NCBI GenBank assembly: GCA_030680085.1
Contig: JAUXWU010000032.1
Coordinates: 1 to 51,873, forward strand
Length of the DNA: 51,873 nucleotides
Direction: 5' to 3'
Source of the DNA: Rhodocyclaceae bacterium
GTDB lineage: Bacteria; Pseudomonadota; Gammaproteobacteria; Burkholderiales; Rhodocyclaceae
How positions within the stretch are numbered: position 1 is the stretch's first letter; each line of letters starts with the position of its first letter. A program made the translations under genes and the position numbers. The notes under the pieces were generated by a model that did not search any database, was not told the DNA's origin, and saw only the letters and a list, made by a program, of their open reading frames with translations. Positions 51,429-51,873 of the stretch are shown here, one piece after another.

Positions 51429-51873
51429 CCTTTGTTTTCAGGGCATTTTGCTGACACCTACGCCGACGAAGCTCTCTCCACCAGCATGTCTCAATCCCTT
51501 TGTTTTCAGGGCATTTTGCTGACACCGCTTTTGCGCGGCATTAGACGCGGCGCAGGGTCTCAATCCCTTTGTTTTCAGGGCATTTTGCTGACCTAAAATG
51601 GCATATGAACTCTCCCCGTCGGCGCTGTCTCAATCCCTTTGTTTTCAGGGCATTTTGCTGACTGGAGCGCCGCCGCTGGCGGACGCCGCTGGCGGTCTCA
51701 ATCCCTTTGTTTTCAGGGCATTTTGCTGACCCAACCGCGCTGCAGGGGTTACAGGCGGAAGTTATGTCTCAATCCCTTTGTTTTCAGGGCATTTTGCTGA
51801 CGAGAAGGCGGCAATGGAGGAACTACGTCAGGAAATGTCTCAATCCCTTTGTTTTCAGGGCATTTTGCTGACA
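51429..51873 (-). CRISPR. CRISPR array, 36-bp repeats, running off the window end
   Basis: Six complete identical 36-bp repeats start at 51488, 51557, 51627, 51695, 51766 and 51837 (plus-strand ends GTCTCAATCCC and TTTTGCTGAC). A seventh at 51429-51455 keeps only its last 27 bases. Spacers are 32, 33, 34, 32, 35 and 35 bp. On the minus strand each repeat ends ATTGAGAC, like the 8-nt handle of many type I/III crRNAs, so transcription is probably leftward with the leader beyond the window. The truncated copy is then the old, trailer end. No cas gene is visible; the type is undetermined. Confidence 0.95.

Noticed and set aside
1-51873. tRNA or rRNA genes
   Set aside because: No cloverleaf, CCA-end context or conserved rRNA stretch was noticed on either strand; a covariance-model scan would settle it.

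Overview
The window is a GC-rich bacterial chromosome segment that reads as a betaproteobacterium, probably Rhodocyclales or a close relative. This rests on gene order: guaB-guaA, rpmF-plsX-fabHDG-acpP-fabF, rpoE-rseABC-mucD, and rne divergent from rluC-gph-sppA. The genus cannot be fixed from sequence reading alone. Most of the window is housekeeping, with dispersed short repeats and a few accessory insertions.

Layout. 0-3.3 kb: guaB and guaA (GMP synthesis). 3.3-6.4 kb: an inorganic-carbon module of cbbR (LysR regulator), divergent cbbY, then overlapping sbtA-sbtB (Na+/bicarbonate transporter and its PII-like partner); no RuBisCO gene lies in the window. 6.4-9.6 kb: a YqaA-like membrane protein, a DASS anion symporter and a tandem UspA protein, all on the minus strand. 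9.7-18.5 kb: nine co-directional minus-strand genes for cation handling and membrane stress: yccA, htpX, a voltage-gated Na+ channel, a TerB-like protein, a Ca2+/cation exchanger, a P2A-type ATPase lacking its catalytic Asp, a CBS protein, an orphan mnhG and a DUF2062 protein. 18.5-20.2 kb: dnaB behind four helically phased 11-bp repeats. 20.3-27 kb: livK and paaK divergent from livH-livM-livG and a livF that carries an N-terminal hemerythrin-like domain. 27-30.3 kb: an accessory island with two toxin-antitoxin pairs, a truncated Bro-N protein and a decayed SWIM zinc-finger gene. 30.4-38 kb: a low-molecular-weight phosphatase, rne, rluC, gph-like, sppA, a tetrapyrrole-methylase-type methyltransferase and maf. 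38-44.8 kb: yceD-rpmF and the fatty-acid synthesis operon. 44.8-51 kb: nadB (minus), then rpoE-rseA-rseB-rseC-mucD-glutaredoxin. 51-51.9 kb: a truncated REP-associated transposase abutting a CRISPR array that runs off the window end.

The most unusual signal is a ~21-24 bp dispersed repeat (core CGTCCCGCCAGCGCCGACTT) with about ten clear copies and two diverged ones. It is open in all six frames. Inside genes it is usually read as AVPPAPTF, and it is often at or next to stop codons. It sits inside or at the ends of cbbY, plsX, rseA and rne, and beside dnaB and toxin genes. A second repeat family of ~90 bp occurs twice in the fab operon and supplies the Shine-Dalgarno region of plsX and fabG. 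Other points of note are the hemerythrin-LivF fusion, the Asp-to-Val change in the P-type ATPase, a glutaredoxin whose start reads ATA, and the transposase/CRISPR junction.
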